Position numbers and translations under genes: made by a program. The notes beneath the pieces are model-generated. The model worked only from the letters and a program-made list of their open reading frames with translations. It searched no databases and was not told the DNA's origin. DNA of 64,000 nucleotides from Apus apus (taxonomy: Eukaryota > Chordata > Aves > Apodiformes > Apodidae), in the NCBI RefSeq assembly GCF_020740795.1, contig NC_067301.1, forward strand, positions 434,001 to 498,000, read 5' to 3'. Positions 25,201 through 35,452 of the stretch are shown here, in pieces. Position 1 is the stretch's first letter; every line of letters starts with the position of its first letter.

Positions 25201-28021
25201 TGCTTGGAAATAAACTTCTCAGTTTTCTTGGCTTCTGGTTCAGCCCCCTTGTTGCTATAAATAACTGAGTAAGCTCCAAGAAACTGTTAAACTGTAGCAC
25301 AGGAGAGGACATCCTCCATCTCTGCTGAGATAAGAGAACTGAAGATAAAATGATTGGTCACTATTTTTAAACACCTTTCCAAATTGGGACTTAATTACCC
25401 ATCTGAAGCTGTCCTGGTGGTGCAAACACTTCGGTTATCCACTTAATTAAAAATAACCGGAAAGGCATGCTAGCACTGAAGTGTTTGAGCCTTGTGTGTT
25501 GACTCTGAGCAAACATAGACTTCTCTGATGGCCTCCAGACACTTTCCTTTTTTTAATCTCTTCTTGGCTTTGCATAAAGCAGCAACTTCTACCCAGGACC
25601 TTTTATTTGATTTATTTGGGTTCAGCCGAGTGTCTTGGTTCCTGGCAGTTGTTTGCAGGTCACAGGCTGGGTCAGCTGCCTCTCAGTGAGTACTGGCAGG
25701 GCTGTCCTAGCTGTTCTGCTGCTCATCACAAGCCAGTTCTGTAGGTTTTCCTTTGTCTTATTTTAAAATACGGATGAGTGACACTTCAGGATTTCTGATT
25801 GCTTAGGCATCTGCAGGAGTTAATGAGGAGATTATTTGGGTTGGGTTTTTCTCCCCTTATTTCACTTGCTGCACATTGGCTGCAGCTCTGTTTAAAGCTG
25901 TGAGACAATCCTTGCGTTATCTTTTTGACTTGCTGCTGTTGGTCACGGGAAGCGTCATGAACAGCAGCCGTTCTCCCAGGTACAAACAGCCTGGCCAGTG
26001 TTTTGTTCCTGGGCTCTGTCCCAAGGCAGGTTCCAGCTCTTTGTTCTGTGCAGTTCTGAGGAAGAAAGGTTAGAGTTGCAGCTCCGTGGCGCTCGCAGCA
26101 CTCACTTACATGTGCCTGCATTAAAGATGTTTTGCTCAGGTGAATGTCAGTCAGTTCCAGGTGCATCACAAAAGCAACACAAACAAAAGAGGCTGGTGTT
26201 GAAGCATGTGGGTGCTTTAGGAGCTCTCGTCCAGAGTGGAAGCAGGCTGTCCCACAGTGTGCACCTCAGCTTCCCTTCAGGCTTAGCAGACAAATTTCTG
26301 ATGTTGTGGTTTGCTAAACACACACTAATGTTGTAGGTGAGATTTCTTATTTGTTTTCACTCTCTCCCCTGCTCAGATTCACGTCAGCAATTGACAGCAA
26401 CATTCGTCACCCACACAATGCACGGCAGTGCACGAGAAATCATGGTGGATACAAAGACAGTAAAATATTCCTTGCAGCCTTTTGAATCTGGCTGTAACAG
26501 CCCTGTCTTGGAGTGACTGACAGCACTTCTCGGGCAGCCTGACCTTGTCCCCTTCACATTCTTGTGTCAGCAGCGCGTATTTCTGCGTCGCAAACATCCC
26601 TCACCTGTCGCTGTCGCCTCCTGCCTCATGAGCAGAGTGGGTGAGAGGAGCCTTGGGGGATTAGGCTGCCCCGTCAGCTCCCCTCTTACAGTCCTCCAGC
26701 CCATCTAAATTTGGCATTGGCAAAAAATTGAAGCAGTGGGGATGCTGTTACTTTGAAGTGTGTGGAGGGTCAAGGATCTCGAGAACACCAGTAACTTTTC
26801 TTCCAGACCCTGAAGTGCCTGGCACCAAAGGCACATGTGACTGAGAAATGCAGGCTTGCAGAAGGTTGGTCTGTGAACACACCTTCTGTAGATGCAGATG
26901 TGAAAAAAATACTAGATTTGAGAAAGCCCTTGGGTTGTGCAGTCATTTTGGACCAGCAGTGGTGTGGCTGCATGCTGGGCTCTGAGGTGGGGGGGGTCAC
27001 AGTCCAGAGCTCCTGCACCGATGTGGTAGGTGTGCAGTGTGCCTGCCTGCTTCGTGGGTGGGGCTGCAGCAGGGATGTCCCCAGCATGTTCTGGGGTTGA
27101 ACAGGGGTGCTGGCACAGGAGAAGCCCAAGCTGGGTTCTGCATCGAGACCCACGCCTTCATACAGGAACCTTTGGTCTCGGATGCAAGTCATGAGGTTGG
27201 AGCAGAGGTGCTCAAGCAGCATTTCAGATTGTTGAACTGGGGTTTCACAAGGCAGAAGGTTTTTCGAATGCATAGGAGTAATTTTGTGTTATCTTCCACA
27301 GAGATGACTCAGCTGAAGTGGATGTTTACAATCCAGCAAAAAATGAGTGGGACAAAATCCCTGCCATGCTTCAGGTAGGACACTTACCGACCTACTGGAT
27401 GCCTGTTGGTGTTAAAAATCGGCTTAATTTACCTTTGGAAACCAGGTGCTCTTTCCATTATAACCCCTTGCAAACAGAGGGCATTTAAGCCTATCACAGT
27501 CACCTGGAAGAAAAAATCCTGGATTGCAGTTGTGTGGAGCTGGATGTCCAGCCCAGCAGGCAGAGCTGAGCGGAGCTGGAAAACTCCATCTCCTCTGGGT
27601 GCCGGAGACTGGCTGTGGGAGGTGGGCCCTGAGCCCTGGCCAGGCCAGTACATGACACCTTCATTGTCTGCCTAATTGGGCAGAACCTCCTTTCCAGTTG
27701 TTGAGTCTATTTATTTTTAAATTGTAGGTTCACGTTGGGGGGAGCGTGGCCGTGCTCGGTGGGAAGCTGTATGTGTCTGGTGGCTACGACAACACGTTTG
27801 AACTCTCGGATGTCTTGGAAGCCTATGACCCCGAGACGCGGATGTGGAGCGTGGTGGGCCAACTCCCTGAGCCCATCTTCTGGCACGGCAGCGTCAGCAT
27901 ATTCCGGCAGTTCATGCCAGAGACCACACAGGAGGACGACAGCATCACTCTGGACAACAGCATCAACTTGAACAGGCAGCGCCAAAACCTCCACAGCCAG
28001 AACCTTAACGAGCTTCGTTAG
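22216..28021 (+). CDS. KLHL21: KLHL21, kelch-like CUL3 adaptor
   Basis: Substrate adaptor of a CUL3 ubiquitin ligase; the human protein targets Aurora B at the spindle midzone and is needed for cytokinesis. Coding exons: 22216-23239, 24515-24920, 27302-27374, 27728-28021, giving 598 residues (human 597). BTB domain about residues 20-130 ([22 protein letters not shown]), BACK domain about 135-245 ([31 protein letters not shown]), then six kelch repeats to about 575 ([38 protein letters not shown]). The ATG at 22216 is chosen because it begins the conserved-length N-terminus, which carries a short poly-alanine run from GCG codons. The frame opens further left but has no earlier ATG near it. The C-terminus differs from the human tail, as is common in this family. 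The divergent neighbour is PHF13 and the convergent neighbour is ZBTB48. Confidence 0.97.
24921..27301 (+). other. KLHL21 intron 2, nothing recognisable inside
   Basis: A 2.4 kb intron. The open frames here, such as 26770-27273 on the minus strand, show no family resemblance. No CR1 or tandem repeat was noticed. Confidence 0.65.
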
Positions 28022-30355
28022 CAGGGGAAGGTGCAGTTCCCCTGACTCGATGCGAGTTCCATATCCACAACCAGTGTTGCTTTGAGAGGGGCAGAGGCAA
28101 ACCAGTGCTTGGAAACAGACATGTACTAATCATAGAGGGAGTGAAAACTGCTTGATGTGCTGCTGCAGAACTGCAGCTGTGAGGCCTCTGCTGTGGCGTC
28201 CCTCAGCCCTTCTCTGGGGTAAAGGCGGCGCGCTGCCCCAGAGGAGACCCAGAGGTGGGCTCTGAGGAAAGCCATCCAGTTGGACATCACTGCAGCTCAC
28301 AGCTTTGGTCAGATGCCTCTCACTGGGGACTCCTTCACCCTGTAACGCTTTCTTTGCCACCAAACTCCTTTCTTCAGTTTCTTTTTCAGGAGGGGTCTGT
28401 CTGGTAGGATGATGGTCCGGACCCCCACCTCTGTGCTGTGCCTCAGAGGGAGGCAAAGCTGTGCACCCCTTCTGCCTGGGGGGGAAGGTCTCCCCATGAG
28501 AGCTGGGTCAATATGAGAGCACAGCCCTCCCTGTCCTGTTGCCGTGGTCCCCAGTTCCTGCTCATGCCTTCAGAAGAGACAGACCCCCTGTAGCAAGGCT
28601 CTCACCAAGGCATGTTATGAAGCTTTACTTTTCCCTTTGAACTTCCATTCTTCCTCTATTTGATGGGTTTTTTAAGTTGCAGCATTAAAACTTTTGCAGG
28701 TACTTGTTTTCCAGCTCTTCCTAGAAAAGCACTTTTTCCTTCTAAGAAATGCCCTTATTTATCTTTTAATCACATCCTCACAGCTAATTGCTTTTATTTC
28801 TGACCACCCCAGCTGTTCCCCCCTGTAAGGGTAAGCGGAGAGGCAGGGAGCAGCTCCTGGGGCTGGCAGCTGCTGCCCAGGCACAAGCTGTTCCCCTTAC
28901 CAGCGCCTCGGGGCTTGCTGATAGCAGGGCTGAACTAGCCAGAAAAAGCTGTTGCATGTGGCAAAGGCCTGTTGCTGTTGGTTCTCCTGTGCAGACCTCT
29001 CAGGTGCTCTGGTGCCCTCATGCAATGAGGGCGAGTGTTTATTTCTTCACCGTTTTGAAGGGCTGAAGTCTGCATTGTACAATTATAGAAAAAATCCCAA
29101 TTTACTAGGAAAGGCAAGTGCAGCTTCCTTGGGAGGTTCACGACAGCCTTGCAGAATTGCTGGTGCTCTTTAGATACCCTGATGCAGAATTGCTTTAAAA
29201 TGCACCACCAGGCCTTGGGAGGGGTCTCGTGCCTGATGTGCCTCCAGTGTGCAGGAGCTCTCGGGATGTGGGCAATTGGAAAATGCTGCTGAGGTGTTTT
29301 GGTAAAGGGGTAGGAGTAGCCAGAGTGTTGCAGATTGAAAAGTAGTTATTTTAGGGAAATTTTTTTATTGTTTTTGTTTGGGGTTTGCTGTTTTTTGGCC
29401 TGTGTAAGAGTTGCCTTTTTACTCGCCCAAGTGACCTAGCTGGCTTGGGCTGCAGTTCCTGTCTGTGCTGCAGAGAAGCCTCCTGCAGTTAGCTGGTAGA
29501 TTATCAGCTCACCCGGAGGAGCCTGGCGCCTCGGGAAAGCTGTGGTGAGAGAAGGGCTGCAGTGCTGGCTGGGGCATTGGCCTTTTCCATCTTTTGTGTT
29601 TAAGCGGTAGGAAACAAAAAGGAGTTGAAACTCAGTGCAGAGATGGAAAGCCCGTGTACTGGATTGCAGGCCTCTGGCTTGCCCTCGGACTGACCAGTGT
29701 CAGAGCCCCACCTCCACGTCAGCATCTTCACAGCTTTAACAGAATCTGGTTTGCCTTGAGTGCTGTTTTCTGCCACGCTTCTCAGCTGCGGAGCTTGGAA
29801 GGCTGCTCACGACATCTGGGCTGTTCTCCAAGTCTGAAACTTTGACAGTGCCTTGAAAGTGCCGCGTGCCGGCAGAGGATCACGGAGGAGCCGCGGCAGC
29901 CTCTGTGTTTAACACCATCCCCGGTGCTGCTGCGGGCGGGGGCGCCCCTGGACCCCGGGCAGGAGAACGTGCTGGGGTCCATGACTCAGGACGGCTCCTT
30001 CGCCTCTGGGAGCAACGGCCACGGAGCTGCACCCCTGCGGCGCCGCGCCCGGCAGCGCTGCTGAAGCGTGTGGCAGAGCGAGGTATCAATGCTGAACTAT
30101 AAATAGTGCGCACGCTCGGCTCGTGCTGTAGCGCTCGCTGCTGGACCTGCCACCCCCAGATTCCTCACCTGCTCAACAGTTATGGATCTGTATTTATTTT
30201 TTGTAAGACTCATTGTGTTCAAGTCCTTGAGTACAGTTTAAATACCATCCTTTGAAACAAAGGCATTTTATGTTTACAGATAATGTATTTTTATTCTCAT
30301 AGTTTTAAATTTACTTGCAGCAGTGAAGTTAAATAAAATACGTTACATCAATCTC
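28022..30355 (+). other. KLHL21: KLHL21 3' UTR (inferred)
   Basis: The 2.3 kb between the KLHL21 stop and the AATAAA at 30332-30337 has no intervening plus-strand AATAAA that I noticed and no other gene. Human KLHL21 also has a 3' UTR of over 2 kb. The call as UTR is inference from position and signal. Confidence 0.65.
30332..30337 (+). terminator. KLHL21: Poly(A) signal of KLHL21
   Basis: AATAAA in an AT-rich context, about 2.3 kb after the stop codon. It lies 0.75 kb before the end of the convergent ZBTB48. Confidence 0.7.
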
Positions 30356-30359
30356 TCTG

Positions 30360-31076
30360 TAGCCTTTGGGGGATGATTACCAGAGTAAGTTTTGCTGTGA
30401 TGTTTCCCTTTCTAGGCCTGAGGGACTTTTGAACCAGAATCTTTCTGCCTTTTTGGTAAGTAAGAGGGAGAGAGAGAGTGGCCACGATTTCAGGACACGT
30501 GGGCGTGCCTGGAGATGTTCCCTCACCCTGGGAATACTCCAGAAACAGTTCTTAATGTCATAGCAACGCTGGATCATGGTATTTCAGACAACTGTAAATC
30601 TCCACACCTACAAACAGGAGCTTAAAGCATTGTCCAGCTCCCTGAGATAATGTTTCAGTTATCTCAATGGTGAGAAGATGCAGCTCATGCCCCATCTTGA
30701 ATGTGGTAAAGAAACAGCAGAAGCTCAGCAAAACTAGAAATAAGGCAAAAATTTAGTAGAGACATTCCTTTCAGCCAGCATTTAAGGAAAGGGGTAGAGC
30801 GGCAGTCTCGGGGGATGTGAGCTTTCATCATGAGCTTTGAGCCTCTACAGCAGAACTGTGGGCACCAGGGAAGAGCACAGGTGAGTCACAGCTCACCTCA
30901 CACAGTTTATTCTGACCAGCCTCACGTTTGTTTCTTTATTTGAGACCAAATCACCCAATGATGACTGACTTAGAACTTCACTTCCCTGCAACCTGGGGTA
31001 GGAGCTTTGGGGGCAGGTGGGGAAGGGGCAGATGTACAATTCAAACAAGCATGGCCGAGTGGCTCCAGCCTAATGC
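30360..31076. other. Convergent spacer between KLHL21 and ZBTB48
   Basis: About 700 bp between the two 3' ends. It contains two further minus-strand AATAAA motifs (30906-30911 and 30935-30940) that could serve longer ZBTB48 transcripts. Nothing else is recognisable. Confidence 0.6.
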
Positions 31077-31082
31077 TTTATT
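31077..31082 (-). terminator. ZBTB48: Poly(A) signal of ZBTB48
   Basis: AATAAA on the minus strand only 35 nt beyond the ZBTB48 stop codon, implying a 3' UTR of about 50-60 nt. Two more signals lie 140-175 nt further on. Confidence 0.7.
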
Positions 31083-31116
31083 GTTTTGGCAGGAATGAGG
31101 CACACAGGTGGCCCCG

Positions 31117-34100
31117 CTACGTTTCACAGTCTTCAGGAATTGTCGTCGTTATAATTAGTGATTGCTCAATCACATCCGCCGTAGAGAAGTTTTCGTTGGA
31201 GCAGAGTCTCCGCACGGGGATCTCCTCAGGCAGGGAGCCACGGGACAGGGACTCCATGATCACCTCTGCCGAGCCCACCTCCAGCTCCGGGGGTGGCTGC
31301 AGAGCCACCACCACGGCCTTCTCATCCTCGATGATCAGGTTCCGCAGCTTCCGCTGTCGGGGGTTGTAGTTCTCCACTCGGTCATGGATCTCCATGTGGC
31401 GCCTCAGGTGAGCCTGCAGACAGAAGAGGCTGGAGGAGAGGCCGGGGAGGGCCAGCTCCCCAGTGTGGTGTGTGCCAGGGGAGGCCTCACCTGCCGTGTG
31501 AACTTGTAGCCGCACTCAGTGCACTCAAACTTCCTGACGCCCTTGTGCCGGCGGACGTGGACACGCAGCTGCTCTACAGCTGAGGGGAGGCGGAGCCCGT
31601 TGGCGGCATTGTGCTGTGCAGGCTCACGGGGACCCTGACCCACAGCACCAGCAGGGCAGCTTCTAGGGAGCCATGCAAGAGCCTGACGCCCCAGCCGTTA
31701 CCTTTGAAGGTTTTCCCGCAGATCTGGCAGAAGTGGGGCCTCCCCTCCTGGTGCCGGCTGGCGATGTGCCGCAGCAGGGGCCCCTTCTCCGTGAAGCGCT
31801 GGTCGCAGAACTCGCAGCTGAAGGGGCGCTCCCCAGTGTGGGTCCGGTTGTGCTTGTCCAGGCTCGCTGGGAGAGGGAGCTGCGGGTCAGCGGCGCTGCC
31901 CCTTGTCCCACTGCTCCCTGGAGGCCGCAGCGCTCGGAGCAGCCACCCAGCCGTGCGCCCGGGGTACCTTGTGTCCGGAAGGTCTTGCCGCAGAGGTGGC
32001 ACTGGAAGGGCTTCTCGCCCGTGTGCGTGCGCAGGTGCATGTTCAGGTTGGCTTTCTGCGTGAAGGCGTGGTGGCAGAACTCGCAGACGTAGGGCCGCTC
32101 GTTCCTGTGGGCAGGAGAAGCAGCACCTTCATTGGCCTTTGCCAGCTTCAGCCCCTCAGGTTAGCTGCTGCTCCTCGCCCACAGTTCTTGTAATCAAATC
32201 CTACTTCAACCCATCTCAAGCTGAAGTATTTTGGAGGCCCACAAGTGTTATTCTGCAGCTAAGGGCTCTGGAGCTGAAGCCTCCCACCCCTCGGGCACTA
32301 TAACCAGCCCAGGAAACAGAAAGCTAAGGACAAGTGTGTGAGCTGCTGCACAATGTCACTTCAAGAAATGGATTAGATGAGCTGATGCGCTTTGGTCATC
32401 ATCGTGTTACTATGATGCACACTCAGCTGAAGTGCTGGCAGCTCACACTCCCTTTGGAAGTTAAAAGGTGGAATGTGGGTTGGCCCCTCACCAGATTTCT
32501 CGCACAAGTTTCAGCCCAGCACCTCCAGGAAGGGGGGTGCTTGCTGTGCCCCCCAGCCAGGTCCTCTCCCCATTACCACCCAGCTGGCCCCTCAGGGGGA
32601 GGAAGCACAGCCAGGAGAGCCACGGTGACCTAGGGGAAGAACACAGGCCACGTCCTACCTGTGCTTGGCCTTGATGTGCATCTGCAGGCCGTTGCGACTG
32701 GAGGCCCTGTGCCCACACTCCTCACAGACAAACAGCTTCTCTCCCCGGTGCTTGAAGGCCTCGTGCAGGCGCAGCTCTGTCCGAGACAGAAAGCACTTGG
32801 AGCAGGTCGAGCACTGCAAGGCCACGGGAGAGCAGGGGTTAGGCAGCCCAAGACCTGCCCCTCTGCTGCAGCTCTGGGGCAGCACCCCCAGCTACCCAAC
32901 AGGATAAGGCAGCCTGACAGAGTGCAATGCTGGTCAGTATTGGGGTCTGTCAACCAAAAAACTGTTTCCAGCAGCTGACAGGACCGTGGGTGCCATTCGG
33001 GGTGCGGGATGATTCCCCCTCCAAGACTCGTGGCTGCCCATCCCCTCCCCTCACCGCATGGGGCTTGGGCGCGCCGTGGAGCTTGATCATGTGGCTCTGC
33101 AGGTCCTTCTTCTGCATGAACTGCTGGGCACAGGATGAGCACTGGAACACAGGAGAGCAGGATCAGCTTCCAGATGTGGCCCCCACAGTGATTTTGGTGT
33201 GAGGAGAAGACAGGCATTGTGCTGGCACAACGGGCAGGCAGGAACCATCCTGAGGTGGAACACTAATTGCTGGTAAGGTGCAGAAAGCACCTGGCTTTGG
33301 TGCCTCTGTTTTGGCTCAGAGATAGGGAACAGTGAGATGCCACAGCCTGGGGAAGGGAGCTGGTGTGTGTGATTGCCCTGCTGGGCAGGGCCAGGCTGGC
33401 CCAAACAGAACAGCTCATCCCCTCTGCCTCTGTGCCAGCAGCTGTCTGAAGGGATGTGGGGGGCGGGCACTGCTGACCTTGTAGGGCATCTCCCCCGTGT
33501 GTGACACCATGTGCAGCCGCAGCTCCATTCGCCTCTTGAACACCTCCTGGCAGACTGAGCACGTGAAAACCTGCAAGAGAGGGGGAAGGCATCACCTTCT
33601 GCAGAGCCAGCATCTGATGTGAGGCTGCAGCTCAGAGCGGCACTGGGACCCAGGCCCCCTGGGAGCTGGATCTTTCACAGGACAGTGTCCTTGTGTGCTT
33701 GATGAAAACAGAGAACCCGAGAGTTGTCTGGTAAATCAGAAAAAAGCTGCTGCCACCCTGGCAGCAGGCTGGGGGGGTCCTGGCTGCAGTACACATGCCA
33801 CACAGGGGTGATATGGGGGTTATATTCAGCAGCTGAGTGTGATGGGGACTGGGGCTGGGAAAAGGCTCCAATTCCCTTGCTGCAACATGACACGTGCCTT
33901 CCAGAGCACCAGTGCTGGTCTCCCATACATACCTGCTCTGATCGGTTCATACAATTTCTGGCTTCATGTTCCAGGAGATTCTCTTTTCTAAAATAACATT
34001 TGCCGCATTTGGAACATTCAAATGGCTTTTCTCCCGTGTGCTTCCTAGCGGGAATGCAAGCAGAGAGCACCCAATCAGTGCAGGACACACAGCCTGGCCT

Positions 34101-35332
34101 GGTGAAGGTGCTGGGAAGGGAGGGAAGGACCAGGCAGCTGTTACACCCCCAACACCAGAGAGCTGGTCCCAGCAGAGAGCAGTGGAGCTGCTGGTGCCCA
34201 CTGTGAGACCTTGGCTCTACAGGGCTGATTTACCCCTTGTGGATAAGCCAAGCTGGAGCTGGTGCCTCCCTGCAGGCACCTGCTTTGCTCTGGGCTGTCA
34301 CCATGGCTTGTTCCCCACATCCCAGGACAATTAGCCGTTGTCTACCTGCAGCCAGGACATCCCCTAGAATTGCCCCTCATTGCCTTTTGCAGCCAGGCTG
34401 CTCCAGCCCCTGGGAGCAAAAGCCCAGGACAGCTGTTGTAGCTCATGGAAGCGTTTTGGAGGGGTATCACCCCCCCAGTTCAATGCCACCCCCCCCGGGG
34501 GCAGAGCAGACCCCCCCTTTCTGTCCCGGGGGACCCCGAGGTGCTGAGCCGGTGGGACGGGGCTGAGCCCGGCAGGGCGCGAACGCGAGAGGAAGGAGAA
34601 GTCGGAGCGTTTACCTGTTGTGCACTTTAAGGTAATATTTGCTGAGGAAGGTTTTATGACATGTGGGGCACTCGACCGGCACCGCTGTACCTTTTCTGCT
34701 CCCCGGCGTCCCGGGTGCCTTCCCCGGGGCGGGGCTCTTTTTGCTCCGCAGACCCTTTTTGTCGGGAAGGGGCTCCGCGCCGCTGTCCCCCCGCCCGCCG
34801 CCGCCCGCCGCCTCCTCCGGGCCCGGGGGGGTGGCCTGCGGGGGAACAGGCGGCCGTCACCCCCGCCGGCCAGGCCCGCCCCAAGACCCGCCCGCACCTC
34901 GTCCCCCTCACGCACCGCCGGGCCGCCGGGCTGCGGGGCGGCCGCGCTGTCCGTGTGCCCCGCGGCGGGGCGGCGGGGCCGCTGGCGGGGCCCGGCGGGG
35001 CGGAAGGCGCGGCAGAGCGCTACGGCGTCGGGCACGCCCAGCTGCTCGGCGGCGGACAGCAGGCGGGCGCGGTTGTGCGCGGTGAGCGCCAGGCGGCCGG
35101 TGTAGAAAAAGTCGAGGAGCAGCTGGAAGGTGTCGGCCAGGCCCTCGGGCAGCGCCACGGGCCCGCCGGGGCCGCGGGCGCGGAAGAAGCGGGAGCAGCT
35201 GGCCAGCACCGGCCAGTGGGCGCGGAACTCCCGCCCGCCCACGCCCAGTGTCGCGTCGCAGAACTGCCCGGCCGCGCGCTGCCGGTTCAGCTCCCGCAGG
35301 ACGCGGACGCTGTGGGCCGCCGCCGCCGCCAT
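31117..35332 (-). CDS. ZBTB48: ZBTB48 (TZAP), BTB and 11-zinc-finger telomere-binding protein
   Basis: Binds TTAGGG repeats on long telomeres and triggers their trimming; it also acts as a transcription factor. Coding exons on the minus strand: 34898-35332, 34615-34835, 33933-34044, 33478-33570, 33055-33141, 32659-32813, 31968-32104, 31702-31866, 31491-31579, 31117-31413, giving 596 residues. The BTB domain is exon 1 (about residues 8-112). Eleven zinc fingers run from about residue 197 ([10 protein letters not shown]) to [23 protein letters not shown]. Finger 2 is C2HC (HEARNC), as in human. The telomere-specific last finger and its basic C-flank (NPRQRKLRN) are kept almost unchanged. The linker between BTB and finger 1 is about 100 residues shorter than in human and very rich in Gly, Ala and Pro. 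TAS1R1 lies in the same direction 120 bp upstream. Confidence 0.97.
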
Positions 35333-35452
35333 GGCCGGGCCGCTACCGGGCCGCGCGCGCCGCCGCCATCTTGGCAGCGCGCCGGACGTGACGTCAGGGC
35401 GCGGCGACCGGGGGACAAGGCGGGCCCCGCGCCGGCCCCGCTGCCCCCGCGC
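35333..35452 (-). promoter_or_regulatory. ZBTB48: Minimal ZBTB48 promoter with YY1 and CRE sites
   Basis: Only 120 bp separate the TAS1R1 stop codon from the ZBTB48 ATG, so the ZBTB48 start site probably lies here or within TAS1R1. The interval has a YY1-type site (GCCGCCATCTTG, 35363-35374) and a full palindromic CRE (TGACGTCA, 35389-35396), in CpG-dense DNA without a TATA box. Confidence 0.7.
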
